NCBI GenBank assembly: GCA_021413975.1
Contig: JAIOPJ010000036.1
Coordinates: 54,412 to 118,411 of the forward strand
Length of the DNA: 64,000 nucleotides
Source: Gemmatimonadota bacterium
GTDB taxonomy: Bacteria > Gemmatimonadota > Gemmatimonadetes > Gemmatimonadales > Gemmatimonadaceae
Direction of reading: 5' to 3'
Under the pieces are notes generated by a model. It searched no databases. It was not told the DNA's origin and saw nothing but the letters and a program-made list of their open reading frames with translations. Positions 16,746 through 25,506 of the stretch are shown piece after piece (positions within the stretch are counted from its first letter, which is position 1; each line of letters opens with the position of its first letter). The position numbers and the translations under genes are program-made.

Positions 16746-17666
16746 TTACTTCAGGTACTTCTTGAACCAGGCCACTGTCTCGGGCCACGCCTGCTTGGCC
16801 GCCTCGGCATTCGCGGGCTGTTCCTGGGCCCGCAGGAACCCATGGCCGGCCCCCGGGAAGATGCGGCTCACATAGGTGCCGCGGATCGCCTTCATGGTGG
16901 AGTCGGTGGCGGCGATGGTCGCGTTCACGCGCTGATCGTTCTCGCCGTACAGGCCGAGCACCGGGACCTTGATCTTCGCGACCTCGGTGGCGACGGGCGC
17001 GCTTCCATAGTAGGCGACCGAGGCGCTCAGTCCCGGCGCGTTGAAGACAGCGTGGTTGAATGCGGCCGAGCCGCCCCAGCAGTAACCCACGATGCCGTAC
17101 TTCTTGCTCGCGGCCGGCAGCGACATCCCGTAGCGTCCGACGGCGGCGACCATCGCGTTCATCTTCTCCGGGGTCACGTTGCGGATCATCGCGCGCGCCT
17201 GGTCGTACGGAAGCGAGTCGGTGGTGGCCCCGCCGCGTTCCACGGAGAGCAGGTCGGGCGCGATCGCGATGAAGCCATCGGCGGCGAGTTGGTCGGCGAC
17301 GCTCCGCACCCAGGTGGAGAGTCCGAAGATCTCGTGGACGACGACGACCACGGGCGCCTTGTCGCGTCGCTCAGGGTAGACCACGAAGGCGGCGATCGAG
17401 TCCCTGCTCCCCGGCGCGGTGGGGATCATCGCCCATTCCGCATGACGCGTGGAGGCCTGCAGGCGTGCCGCCGCGTCGAGCGCCCCCGGAGCGACGCGCC
17501 CCGCCTGCGACTGAGCGGCCCCGGCGACGGCGGCACCCGCGGCCGGCATGGTGTGCGTCGAATGGTCCTCGGCCAGAGCGGCAACGGGACGGTCGGGGCT
17601 CACGCGCTGAGCGGAGCAGGCCGCGACTGCGACCAGGGACAGTGACGCGATCGTACGCAGCTGCAT
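16746..17666 (-). CDS. Dienelactone hydrolase-like lipoprotein
   Basis: A 306-residue alpha/beta hydrolase of the dienelactone hydrolase family, exported and probably lipidated. The signal MQLRTIASLSLVAVAAC gives a lipobox at Cys17, and an Ala-rich linker runs to about residue 60. The catalytic set is visible: nucleophile Cys in GYCWGG, Asp in GENDQR and His in GAGHGF. The Cys nucleophile is the DLH hallmark. The ATG at 17666 has GGAGA about 8 nt upstream. Periplasmic DLH-like proteins are common but rarely have known substrates. Confidence 0.88.
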   Translation of the reverse strand: MQLRTIASLSLVAVAACSAQRVSPDRPVAALAEDHSTHTMPAAGAAVAGAAQSQAGRVAPGALDAAARLQASTRHAEWAMIPTAPGSRDSIAAFVVYPERRDKAPVVVVVHEIFGLSTWVRSVADQLAADGFIAIAPDLLSVERGGATTDSLPYDQARAMIRNVTPEKMNAMVAAVGRYGMSLPAASKKYGIVGYCWGGSAAFNHAVFNAPGLSASVAYYGSAPVATEVAKIKVPVLGLYGENDQRVNATIAATDSTMKAIRGTYVSRIFPGAGHGFLRAQEQPANAEAAKQAWPETVAWFKKYLK

Positions 17667-17702
17667 GGCAAGGATCTCCGAGGAAGGGACGGCGCAACGC
17701 GA

Positions 17703-17729
17703 ATGGGGATGGCATCTCGCCATCCCCAT
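17703..17729 (-). terminator. Hairpin after the desaturase gene
   Basis: A perfect 11-bp inverted repeat ATGGGGATGGC / GCCATCCCCAT with a 5-nt loop, between the desaturase stop and the hydrolase start. No U-tract follows, so termination efficiency is uncertain. Confidence 0.6.
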
Positions 17730-17762
17730 AACGTGCTGCCCCGCCGAGATGTTCGTCAGGGC

Positions 17763-18962
17763 CTACGCGAAGGCCGGCCGGAGTTCGGGGAAGAGCTCGA
17801 AGCTGAACCGTTCGGCGATCACCTGCCGGGCACGGGCGACGATCTCGTCCGTCGACGGCCCCTCGGCGTACATCTGCAGGGCGCGGGCGCGGATCTCGGC
17901 GGCCGAGGGCAGGTGCGGGAGATGCGGGAGATGCAGTTGCAGCTCCGTCCAGGCCTCTTCGGCCCTCGTCTGACCGGCCGCGAGCCTCGCCCGAAGCTCG
18001 ATCACCTTGGGATGCGCCTCGAAGCTCTCGCGCGCGTGGGAGCGCGCCTGCGCGACCTGGGCCGCGAACGAGCCCGACGGGAACCGCTCGGCGAGCTGAC
18101 GAGCCACGCGCTCGAGCACCGCAGTCCCCACGCGGCGCTCATTGCGCACGACTTCCTCGGGCGGCTCACCGAGGTCCCAGACGAAGCCGACCCAGCTCAT
18201 CGCCTTGAGCACGTAGTAGGTGATGTCGATCTCGTACCAGCGGAAGCCCTGACGGGTCGAGCGCTGGTAGGCGTGATGGTTGTTGTGCCATCCCTCGCCG
18301 AGGGTGATGATCGCCAGCCACCAGTTGTTGCGGGAATCGTCGCCGGTCACGTAGCGCTGACGGCCGTGCACATGCGCCAGCGAGTTGATGAAGAAGGTGC
18401 CGTGGTACAGGAAGACCGTGCTCAGGAAGAACCCGATCAGAAGGCCCGGAAGGCCGTCGATCAGGAAACAGGCCACACCGAGCACGATCGCCGGCAGCAG
18501 CTGATGCCGGTCGAGGAAGGTCAGCTCGGGATACTTGGCGAGGTCGGGGACCTCGTCCAGGCGGGTGGCGTCATGCTTCTTGTCGAAGATCCAGCCCACA
18601 TGCGAGTAGAAGAAGCTGCGGTGCACGGGCGAGTGCACGTCCAGCTCGGTGTCCGAGTGCCGGTGATGGTGGCGGTGGAGCGCCGCCCACCAGAGGACCG
18701 ACTTCTGCGTGGAGCTCATCGCCAGGAAGGCGAAGATGAACTGGCCGACGCGGGAGGTCTTGAAGGAGCGATGCGAGAAGAACCGGTGGTATCCCGCCGT
18801 GACGCCGAACATCCGGACGACATAGAGGGTGATGGCCAGCACCACCGAGGTCGTGGTCACGCCGGTCCAGAACGCCGCCAGCGGGGCGAGGTGGACGAGG
18901 ATGAACGCCGCGGTGTTCGGATAGATGATGTCGTCGTGGAACTCGTCCGAGGAACTGCTCAA
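17763..18962 (-). CDS. Acyl-CoA (stearoyl) delta-9 desaturase family protein
   Basis: A membrane di-iron enzyme that introduces double bonds into fatty acyl chains. It has 399 residues. The three histidine boxes are present: HRFFSH (about 59-64), HRHHHRH (about 96-102) and HNNHH (about 234-238, in GWHNNHHAYQ). Four hydrophobic segments surround them. A charged C-terminal extension of about 110 residues, with coiled-coil character, goes beyond the usual catalytic core. It is monocistronic, with its own hairpin downstream. Confidence 0.95.
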   Translation of the reverse strand: MSSSSDEFHDDIIYPNTAAFILVHLAPLAAFWTGVTTTSVVLAITLYVVRMFGVTAGYHRFFSHRSFKTSRVGQFIFAFLAMSSTQKSVLWWAALHRHHHRHSDTELDVHSPVHRSFFYSHVGWIFDKKHDATRLDEVPDLAKYPELTFLDRHQLLPAIVLGVACFLIDGLPGLLIGFFLSTVFLYHGTFFINSLAHVHGRQRYVTGDDSRNNWWLAIITLGEGWHNNHHAYQRSTRQGFRWYEIDITYYVLKAMSWVGFVWDLGEPPEEVVRNERRVGTAVLERVARQLAERFPSGSFAAQVAQARSHARESFEAHPKVIELRARLAAGQTRAEEAWTELQLHLPHLPHLPSAAEIRARALQMYAEGPSTDEIVARARQVIAERFSFELFPELRPAFA

Positions 18963-19014
18963 GAACCCATCCCAGCGAAATAGTTGAGAACGGCTATCAT
19001 TTGAACCTAATCCC

Positions 19015-19995
19015 TCATGGATGCTTCTCCAACCAATTCATGACGCGACCTTCCATCTGGTAGGTCGGCGCCCATGGCGGCCCGGCCACCCATCCGACGT
19101 GCCCGCCTTCGGGCGTGAACTCGATGGTGAGCGCTTCATTAGAACGCGCGACCACGCGAACTCGTTCGAGGACGACCGGGGGCAGGAAGGGGTCATTCAC
19201 CGCCGAGTAGAGCAGCGTGGGCACCTTGATGTTCGGGATGAAGTGGATCGAACTTGAGCGCGTGTAGTAGTCGTCGGCCCCGGCGAATCCGTGCACCGGC
19301 CCGGTGAAGGCGTCGTCGAACTCCCAGAAGGTGCGCGCGGCGTCCAGACGGACGCGATCGACGCGAAGCGTCGGATGACGTTCGAGCATCGCGAGCGCCT
19401 TCTGCTTGAGCATCCTGATGAAGTGCCGGACGTAGAACCGCGAGAAACCCCTCTCCAGGAAACGGCTCCCGGCTCCGAGATCGAAGGGCGCGGAGATCGC
19501 GGCTGCGCGGCGGATCTCCGCCGGCACGGCACTCCCTCGTTCGCCGAGCCACTTGAGGAGCACATTCCCGCCCAGCGAGACCCCCGCGATGACGATCGGA
19601 CGGCCCGGGCGTTCGGTGGCGAGACGACGGACGACATGGTCGAGGTCCGTCGTCTCGCCCGAGTGGTAGAGTCGCGGCACCGAAGGGATCAGGCCGTCGC
19701 AGGTGCGGAAGATGAGCATCGTCACGCCCCAGCCGCGCGCGCGCGCCAGATGCATCAAGCCCTGCGCGTACTTCGACCGCACCGTGCCCTCGAGCCCGTG
19801 CAGGATCACGAACATCGGTGCGTCGGCGGTCCGCGCGTCGATGCGCGCGACCGAGACGGCGTCACCGTCCGGCGTCGGCCACCGCTCGATCCGCTCGTGT
19901 GCATCCGGGATGCGCCGAGCGAGTTTTCCCCAGACGGTCGGGAGGTGCGGGCCTGGCAGCCACCAGGCGGGGCGGAAAGGCGGATGATTCGACAG
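19015..19995 (-). CDS. YheT-like alpha/beta hydrolase, apparent CTG start
   Basis: A hydrolase of the YheT/ABHD1-3 family, about 326 residues. Family features are clear: FRPAWWLPGPHLPTVWGKL at the N-terminus, HGLEG oxyanion region, nucleophile Ser in GVSLGGN, Asp in SAVNDPFLP and His in GGHVGW. The oddity is the start. From the homologous N-terminus back to the divergent gene there is no in-frame ATG, GTG or TTG, and the nearest plausible codon is CTG at 19995. Either a rare start is used or the N-terminus is damaged. The family acts on lipid-like esters; the substrate is unknown. Confidence 0.8.
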   Translation of the reverse strand: MSNHPPFRPAWWLPGPHLPTVWGKLARRIPDAHERIERWPTPDGDAVSVARIDARTADAPMFVILHGLEGTVRSKYAQGLMHLARARGWGVTMLIFRTCDGLIPSVPRLYHSGETTDLDHVVRRLATERPGRPIVIAGVSLGGNVLLKWLGERGSAVPAEIRRAAAISAPFDLGAGSRFLERGFSRFYVRHFIRMLKQKALAMLERHPTLRVDRVRLDAARTFWEFDDAFTGPVHGFAGADDYYTRSSSIHFIPNIKVPTLLYSAVNDPFLPPVVLERVRVVARSNEALTIEFTPEGGHVGWVAGPPWAPTYQMEGRVMNWLEKHP

Positions 19996-20086
19996 GGTCG
20001 ACTCGGTAGATTCCGTGTTCGCGGCGCGCGGGCCGCGTGGCGGTCGCCAGAGGCCGCGGAGAACAGGGAATATCGGGGGCGAACGG

Positions 20087-20446
20087 GTGGAAGTGCAGTT
20101 GTTCGGGACGCAGAAGAACCAGGATACGCGCCGTGCCCTCCGATTCTGGAGCGAACGGCGCGTGAAGGTCCACTTCGTCGACCTCAAGGAACGCGCGGCG
20201 AGCAAGGGTGAACTGCAGCGGTTCGTGCAGAAGTTCGGCCTCACGGCCCTGATCGACAAGAATGCGAAGCGATACCAGGAGCTCGGGTTGGGCGCGTCGC
20301 GCCTCTCGGACGAGCGCTGGCTGACCCTGCTCTCCGAGGAACCGCTCTTGCTCCAGCAACCCCTCACGCGTTTCGGCGGGAAGCTCACACTGGGCGTGTC
20401 CGAGACGGAGTGGGCGGCCTGGATCGAAGCGGAGCGCGTTCGATGA
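20087..20446 (+). CDS. ArsC/Spx-family thioredoxin-fold protein
   Basis: A 119-residue protein of the arsenate reductase-like (YffB/Spx) family. It begins VEVQLFGTQKNQDTRRALRF, where the usual Cys-x-x-Cys or Cys of the active loop is replaced (GTQKNQDT), so it lacks the N-terminal catalytic cysteine. The helix KRYQELGLGA and the substrate-loop-like segment LLQQPLTRFGGKLTLG match the family. The GTG at 20087 is chosen; a second GTG 6 nt later is possible. The end overlaps the TerC start in ATGA. Without the Cys, a non-redox role is likely. Confidence 0.8.
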   Translation: MEVQLFGTQKNQDTRRALRFWSERRVKVHFVDLKERAASKGELQRFVQKFGLTALIDKNAKRYQELGLGASRLSDERWLTLLSEEPLLLQQPLTRFGGKLTLGVSETEWAAWIEAERVR

Positions 20447-21465
20447 TCTTGGCCTGGGGCGGATTCCTCCTCCTGATCGCGCTCGTGCTGGCGCTCGACC
20501 TCGGCGTCTTCAACAAGAAGTCGCACGCGCCGACGCTGCGCGAGGCGATGATCTTCACCGCGGGGACCGTCGCGCTGGCGATCCTCTTCGCCGTCTTCAT
20601 CTACGCCGCGTACGAGGGGCACTGGCTGGGGCTCGGGAAGGTGGTCGACGCGGTCGATGGTCAGCTGAACGGGGGCCGGCTGGCGGCGGTGAAGTTCCTC
20701 ACTGGCTACGTGGTGGAGCTGAGCCTCTCGATGGACAACGTGTTCGTGATCGCCCTGATCTTCGAGCACCTGCGGGTCCCGCTCAAGTACCAGCACCGGG
20801 TGCTCTTCTGGGGCATCCTGGGCGCGCTCGCCATGCGCGGCACCATGATCGGCGTGGGTGCGCAGCTCGTGGCCCGGTACCACGGGATCCTGCTCTTCTT
20901 CGGGGCGTTCCTCGTCTTCACCGGCGTGCGGATGCTCTTCCAGAGCACGAAGGAGCAGGAGGAAGAGGTCGAGAGTTGGGTCACGCGCTGGCTGCGCCGC
21001 CACTTCCCGGTGACGGACCACTTCCATGAGCATCACTTCCTGGTCGAGCTCAACGGGCGCCGCTTCCTCACGCCGCTCGCCGTCGCGCTGGTGCTCGTGG
21101 AGACGACCGACCTGATCTTCGCGGTCGACTCGATCCCCGCGATCTTCGCCATCACGGCCGATCCGTTCATCGTCTTCACGTCGAACGTCTTCGCCATCCT
21201 GTGCCTGCGGTCGCTCTACTTCGGGCTGGCCGGGCTGATCCAGAAGTTCCGCTATCTCAAGGTGTCCCTGGCGCTCGTCCTGGCGATCGTGGGCGTGAAG
21301 ATGCTCACGGCGGACTGGATCAAGGAGGCGCTTGGCGACGCGGCGAACTTCTGGCTGCTTGGGGTGATCTTCGCTGTGCTGATCGGTGGTGGCATCGCGA
21401 GCTGGGTGGCGGACCGACGGGGTACCGGCGGTCCGGCCGCCGGTGGAACGACCAACTCACACTGA
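20443..21465 (+). CDS. TerC/Alx family integral membrane protein
   Basis: A 340-residue multipass protein of the TerC family (Alx-like), associated with metal efflux, manganese in particular. The conserved acidic motifs in membrane helices are intact: ELSLSMDNVFVIAL and ETTDLIFAVDSIPAIFAI. A cytoplasmic acidic/charged loop (KEQEEEVESW) and a His-rich stretch (DHFHEHHF) lie between the two halves. It starts in an ATGA overlap with the ArsC-like gene. The tail is charged. Confidence 0.93.
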   Translation: MILAWGGFLLLIALVLALDLGVFNKKSHAPTLREAMIFTAGTVALAILFAVFIYAAYEGHWLGLGKVVDAVDGQLNGGRLAAVKFLTGYVVELSLSMDNVFVIALIFEHLRVPLKYQHRVLFWGILGALAMRGTMIGVGAQLVARYHGILLFFGAFLVFTGVRMLFQSTKEQEEEVESWVTRWLRRHFPVTDHFHEHHFLVELNGRRFLTPLAVALVLVETTDLIFAVDSIPAIFAITADPFIVFTSNVFAILCLRSLYFGLAGLIQKFRYLKVSLALVLAIVGVKMLTADWIKEALGDAANFWLLGVIFAVLIGGGIASWVADRRGTGGPAAGGTTNSH

Positions 21466-21487
21466 TCATTGATCGACAAGTAGCTTG

Positions 21488-21516
21488 TTGTGAATAGCGT
21501 TACAGTTTTCTAGATT
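21488..21516 (+). promoter_or_regulatory. Promoter for a probably leaderless transcript
   Basis: TTGTGA (21488-21493), a 17-bp spacer and TAGATT (21511-21516) form a plausible sigma-70 promoter in an AT-rich gap. Transcription would begin at about 21523, directly at the ATG at 21524. No ribosome-binding site precedes that ATG. Confidence 0.5.
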
Positions 21517-21523
21517 ATAGAAT

Positions 21524-22039
21524 ATGAGGTCGCCAAGAATCGCACCGTTCGATGTCGCCCTCGCGCTCCGGTTGAGTTCCGAGGCCGGCACACTCGTAGA
21601 GCTCGCACACGACATGGGCGTGGTTCCCAGTCAGGTGCACGCATCTCTCACCCGCCTGTCGGTTGCCGGACTGCTCCGGCCGAACGTCCGGGCGGCGAAC
21701 CTGAGGGCCTTGGTCGAGTTCATCGCGCATGGGGTGCGGTACGCCTTTCCCGCCATGAAAGGACCGCTCGCCGTCGGGGTGCCGACCGCCTACTCGGCTG
21801 CGCCGCTCTCCGCCGAAGTCGACGCCATCGACGTCGTGGTCTGGCCGGCTCCGATGCACCCGGCCGCCGTGCAGGGCTTCTCCGTGGCCCCACTCTACCC
21901 CGCGGCGCCCACTCTGCTCGAGCGGCACCCCCCGACCTATCAGCTGCTCGCGATCACCGACGCCCTGCGCCTGGGTGATCCCCGCACCCGCGTCATCGCG
22001 CGCGAGCGTCTCGAGCAGTCGCTCGGGGTACGCGCGTAG
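21524..22039 (+). CDS. Winged-helix (MarR-like) DNA-binding protein
   Basis: A 171-residue protein with an N-terminal helix-turn-helix (ALRLSSEAGTLVELAHDMGV, then VPSQVHASLTRLSVAGLL, residues about 13-52), typical of winged-helix regulators. The C-terminal two thirds has no family that I recognise and could be an effector or partner-binding domain. It has an AT-rich promoter and probably a leaderless start. Its last 47 bp overlap the end of the convergent tag gene, so the two transcripts are antisense there. Its function is unknown. Confidence 0.75.
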   Translation: MRSPRIAPFDVALALRLSSEAGTLVELAHDMGVVPSQVHASLTRLSVAGLLRPNVRAANLRALVEFIAHGVRYAFPAMKGPLAVGVPTAYSAAPLSAEVDAIDVVVWPAPMHPAAVQGFSVAPLYPAAPTLLERHPPTYQLLAITDALRLGDPRTRVIARERLEQSLGVRA

Positions 22040-22655
22040 CTGCACGCGCCTTGGCGACCTCCGGTCGACGGTGGCAGCCATCCAGATGGTCGTTCACCAG
22101 ACCCATCGCCTGGAAGAGCGCGTACATCGTCGTGGGGCCGACGAACCGCCAGCCGCGCTGTTTCAGCGCCTTGGACATCGCGACCGATTCGGGAACGATG
22201 TTCGGGATCGCGGCGCGCGTGATCGCCTTGGGGCGCCCGGCGGCTGCAGGCTCGAAACTCCAGACGAACGCCGCCAGCGACCCGAACTCATCGCAGAGCT
22301 GCTCGTACCGCTGCGCATTGCCGATCACGGCCTCGATCTTCCCCCGGTGGCGCACGATCCCCGCGTCGCCGAGGAGGCGCGTGACATCGCGCGCCCCGAA
22401 GCGCGCCACCCGCGCGGGATCGAAGCCGCCGAAGGCCGCGCGGAAGTTCTCGCGCTTGCGGAGGATGGTGATCCAGCTCAATCCCGCCTGGAAGCCCTCG
22501 AGTGACAGCTTCTCGAAGAGACGCACCTCATCGGTCACCGGCGAGCCCCACTCGGTGTCGTGGTACCGCACGTAGAGCGCATCGGTGCCGCACCACCAGC
22601 ACCGCACCACGCCCTGACCGTCGCGCTGCAACCCCTTCGCGAGCGGAGCGCTCAC
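21993..22655 (-). CDS. tag: DNA-3-methyladenine glycosylase I
   Basis: Removes 3-methyladenine from alkylated DNA in base excision repair. It has 220 residues. The zinc ligand pattern of Tag is complete: Cys in VRCWWCGTD, His in YHDTEWG, and the C-terminal NDHLDGCH supplying His and Cys. The catalytic Glu is in LFEKLSLEGFQAGLSW. The GTG at 22655 overlaps the stop of the upstream gene by 4 bp. A charged tail of about 20 residues extends past the usual end and overlaps the convergent winged-helix gene. Confidence 0.95.
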   Translation of the reverse strand: MSAPLAKGLQRDGQGVVRCWWCGTDALYVRYHDTEWGSPVTDEVRLFEKLSLEGFQAGLSWITILRKRENFRAAFGGFDPARVARFGARDVTRLLGDAGIVRHRGKIEAVIGNAQRYEQLCDEFGSLAAFVWSFEPAAAGRPKAITRAAIPNIVPESVAMSKALKQRGWRFVGPTTMYALFQAMGLVNDHLDGCHRRPEVAKARAATRVPRATARDARAR

Positions 22656-23170
22656 GCGAAGTCCCTGATCTCGAGGAACTTGCCGACCTCCTCCGGATCC
22701 GTGCAGACTTCGAGCCATCCCGGCCGGAGCGCGAGGCGCACGATCATCGTCGTCCCCCCGCTCGCGATGGCGATCGCATCGGTGAAATCGCACTTCGCGA
22801 CGGCCGCCTCGGGGACCTCGATCGCGGGACTCCCGCTGAACTGGATCGAGTGATCGGGTCCGAGGTCGGGCCGCTTCTCGAGCCAGGTCACGCCGCGGAA
22901 GACCGTGACGTCGTTGGCGTGCGAGGTGAACGCCGAATCACGAGCCGGCAAGGTCGTCTCGTCGGCCACGAAGTCGGCGACGAGGCAGGAGACTTCGAAT
23001 CCGGTCTCGATCTCGGCGCGGTCGACATGCGCGCGCACCGTGCCGCCCTCGCGGAGGCGGACCCGGAACTCCCCCTCGGCGATCTCCCAGCCCGCCCAGC
23101 CGCGGCGGAGCCGGCGCAGGGCGTCGAGCGAGTCGACGTCGGCGATGAACGAGTAGTCGCGACGGGTCAT
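22652..23170 (-). CDS. Hypothetical soluble protein
   Basis: A 172-residue protein starting MTRRDYSFIADVDSLDALRRL and ending in a GTGA overlap with tag, so it is probably co-translated with it. It is rich in beta-strand-forming stretches (EGEFRVRLREGGTVRAHVDRA, GGTTMIVRLAL). It has no signal peptide, membrane segment or recognised motif, and two cysteines. I do not recognise the family. An association with alkylation repair is suggested only by the overlap. Confidence 0.7.
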   Translation of the reverse strand: MTRRDYSFIADVDSLDALRRLRRGWAGWEIAEGEFRVRLREGGTVRAHVDRAEIETGFEVSCLVADFVADETTLPARDSAFTSHANDVTVFRGVTWLEKRPDLGPDHSIQFSGSPAIEVPEAAVAKCDFTDAIAIASGGTTMIVRLALRPGWLEVCTDPEEVGKFLEIRDFA

Positions 23171-23337
23171 GGCTCCGAACGATAATCGAACGGGGAGCGG
23201 CAAGGCCGCTCGATTCCACCGCGGCAGGAAGGCATCCGACGATGCCCGACGAGCGAGCGTCGGTGTAGAATCCCCTATCCAAGAGCGACCGTAGGTGGTC
23301 GAACCGCCTGCCGTCATCGATCCTCCTCGTCCGTCCC

Positions 23338-25506
23338 GTGCTCCTCCTCCCAGCCCTGCTGCTCGCGCTCTCCCTCGGTGCCGACACCGTCACGCAGGGA
23401 GGCGACCCCACGACGTACGCCTCGCCGGCGTTGCGCGCGCTGATCGCCGAGGCAGCCGAGATCAACCGCCGGGTGCCGGCGGGACTCGGGGGCTACCGCG
23501 CGCGGCTCGAGAGCGAGATCTCGATCGGCAACCGGCGCTCCGAGGGACAGGAGATGTCGGTCTCGCTCGAGCAGGTCGCGAGCACGCTCACCTGGGACCG
23601 GACCGGTGAGTACGAGCAGGTCGTGAACGGGTATCGGTCGCAGGCGATCGGCGCGGCCTTCTCGAGCCTCGGGTTCTTCTCGAGTGGGTGGGCGATCCCG
23701 TCGTTGTACGGCAACCGGATCGCCCTGCTGTTCGGGCGTGACACCACCGAATCAGCGCGGCGCCAGCGGCGTCGTCGCGCCACCGACCCGCTGTATGCCG
23801 TGCACCCGCTGGCCACGGACCGCGAACGATTCTACCGCTACAGCGGCGGCGACACGATCGTCACGATGCGCACCGGCGGGCGCGAGATACCGATCGTGCG
23901 CGTCCTCGTGAGCCTGCGTGAGGACGTCCCGGTGAAGAGCGTCGTCTTCCTTGGCGAGATCGATCTCGACGCCCAGCGACGGCACATCGTCCGACTCCGC
24001 GGCTACTTCGCCGTGGTGGGCGGACCGAAGCCCAGGTTCGACATCCTCAAGGAAGCCGGTCTGCAGGGCATCGCCTTCGTGGAGGCGGTGAACGCGGAGG
24101 CGGAGGGGGAGTTCTGGCTCCCGGCGCACCAGCGCTTCGAGGCCCACGCCACGTCGAACACGGTCGGGGACAGCCGAGCCGTCTTCCGCATCCTCACGCG
24201 TTTCGTGGACCGGGAGCTGCGCCCCGCGCCACCCGAGGTAGACGTGGGATCCGGAGGCGACACGCTCACGATCCACCCATTCCGCTTCGTCGTCGCGCCA
24301 TCCGACACGATCAACGCCTTCACGGACTGGACCCGTGAACTGGGCGCCATGACGGCCGAGGTGAGCGCGGAGGACTTCAACGACGTGGCCCCGGATCGGT
24401 GGAGCACGGTCGGGCCGCCGAGATTCTCGATCGAGACCGAGCGCCTCAGCGACGTCTTCCGCATGGACCGGGTGCAGGGCGCGTACACGGGGATCGGCGC
24501 GGTGCTCCGCTACCGCGATGCCGTCCCGGGACTCGCCGTGCGGGGCGCGGTCGGCTGGTCCTGGTACGAACGGACCCCGCGCGGCCGCGCGGTCGTGGAG
24601 TATCGCAAGGACCGGAACCTCTACGCGTTGCGCGCACAGCGGTCGCTCGACCTCACGAACGATTTCCGCAATCCATTCGACTCGGGCTCGACGCTCGGCG
24701 CCCTGCTCGGTCGCGACAACTACGACTATCTCGATCGGCGGAGCTTCACCGCCAGCTGGCTCCGCTTCCTCGGGCAGCGCCAACGGACGCAGATGCGCGT
24801 GGAGCTCGGGTACGCCGCCGATCACGATGTCCAGGTGAACATGCCGAGGAGCCCACTCGGACTGCGTGAGGATTTCCGGCCCAACCGGCCCGTGCGGGAA
24901 GGCAGCTACGGGCGCAGCGCGTTCACGCTCGAATACCGCCCGGACGTCTCACTCGAGTTCCTGCGGAGCGGAATCGGAGCGCGATTCTACTACGAGCGCG
25001 CCGACGGCGGGCTCGACTACCAGCGGGCCGAAGCCCGTCTCACGGTGCGGACCAACCGGGGCCCGTTCGCACTGGGCGCTCGTCTCGACCTGGGGGCGAC
25101 GGATCCCGGCGCACCGCCGCAACAGCTGTTCGAGCTCGGACGGAACCAGAACCTCCCCGGATACGAGTACAAGGAGTTCGCCGGTGATCAGGCGGCCGTC
25201 TTCCGGGCCCTCGCGTTCTGGCGACTCCCGTTCCTCGGTGCCCCGATCCGGCTGACCAATCGATTCTGGTTGCCTCCGGTCGCGCCGGCGCTCGCATTCG
25301 CGGTGCAGTCAGGATGGAGTCGCGCCTCGACGCCCGAGGCGCTCGCCACCGTCACCGCGCTCGGGTCGGTGCCGACCGGGCATCCGCGCACGACCGTGAG
25401 CCTCACCATGCGATTCATCGGGGGCGCGATCGGCCTCGGCCTCGCCAAGCCGGTGGACTCGCCGGCGCCGGTGCGGTTCATCGTCGAGTTCGGGCAGCGC
25501 CCATGA
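23338..25506 (+). CDS. Outer-membrane beta-barrel-like protein
   Basis: A 722-residue exported protein from GTG 23338 with a signal peptide (MLLLPALLLALSLGA). Residues about 20-300 form a periplasmic, strand-rich region. The C-terminal half alternates hydrophobic and polar residues with many aromatic strand ends (LAVRGAVGWSWYERTPRGRA, RTQMRVELGYAADHD, GPFALGARLDLGA), typical of an outer-membrane beta-barrel. A barrel-type strand at the end (VRFIVEFGQRP) supports this. The family resembles surface antigen/DUF5686-type proteins, but I cannot name it. It overlaps the next gene by ATGA. Confidence 0.75.
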   Translation: MLLLPALLLALSLGADTVTQGGDPTTYASPALRALIAEAAEINRRVPAGLGGYRARLESEISIGNRRSEGQEMSVSLEQVASTLTWDRTGEYEQVVNGYRSQAIGAAFSSLGFFSSGWAIPSLYGNRIALLFGRDTTESARRQRRRRATDPLYAVHPLATDRERFYRYSGGDTIVTMRTGGREIPIVRVLVSLREDVPVKSVVFLGEIDLDAQRRHIVRLRGYFAVVGGPKPRFDILKEAGLQGIAFVEAVNAEAEGEFWLPAHQRFEAHATSNTVGDSRAVFRILTRFVDRELRPAPPEVDVGSGGDTLTIHPFRFVVAPSDTINAFTDWTRELGAMTAEVSAEDFNDVAPDRWSTVGPPRFSIETERLSDVFRMDRVQGAYTGIGAVLRYRDAVPGLAVRGAVGWSWYERTPRGRAVVEYRKDRNLYALRAQRSLDLTNDFRNPFDSGSTLGALLGRDNYDYLDRRSFTASWLRFLGQRQRTQMRVELGYAADHDVQVNMPRSPLGLREDFRPNRPVREGSYGRSAFTLEYRPDVSLEFLRSGIGARFYYERADGGLDYQRAEARLTVRTNRGPFALGARLDLGATDPGAPPQQLFELGRNQNLPGYEYKEFAGDQAAVFRALAFWRLPFLGAPIRLTNRFWLPPVAPALAFAVQSGWSRASTPEALATVTALGSVPTGHPRTTVSLTMRFIGGAIGLGLAKPVDSPAPVRFIVEFGQRP

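Noticed and set aside
19996..21036. Upstream extension of the YheT-like reading frame
   Set aside because: The frame stays open for about 1 kb but is antisense to the ArsC-like and TerC genes and does not resemble any N-terminal domain.
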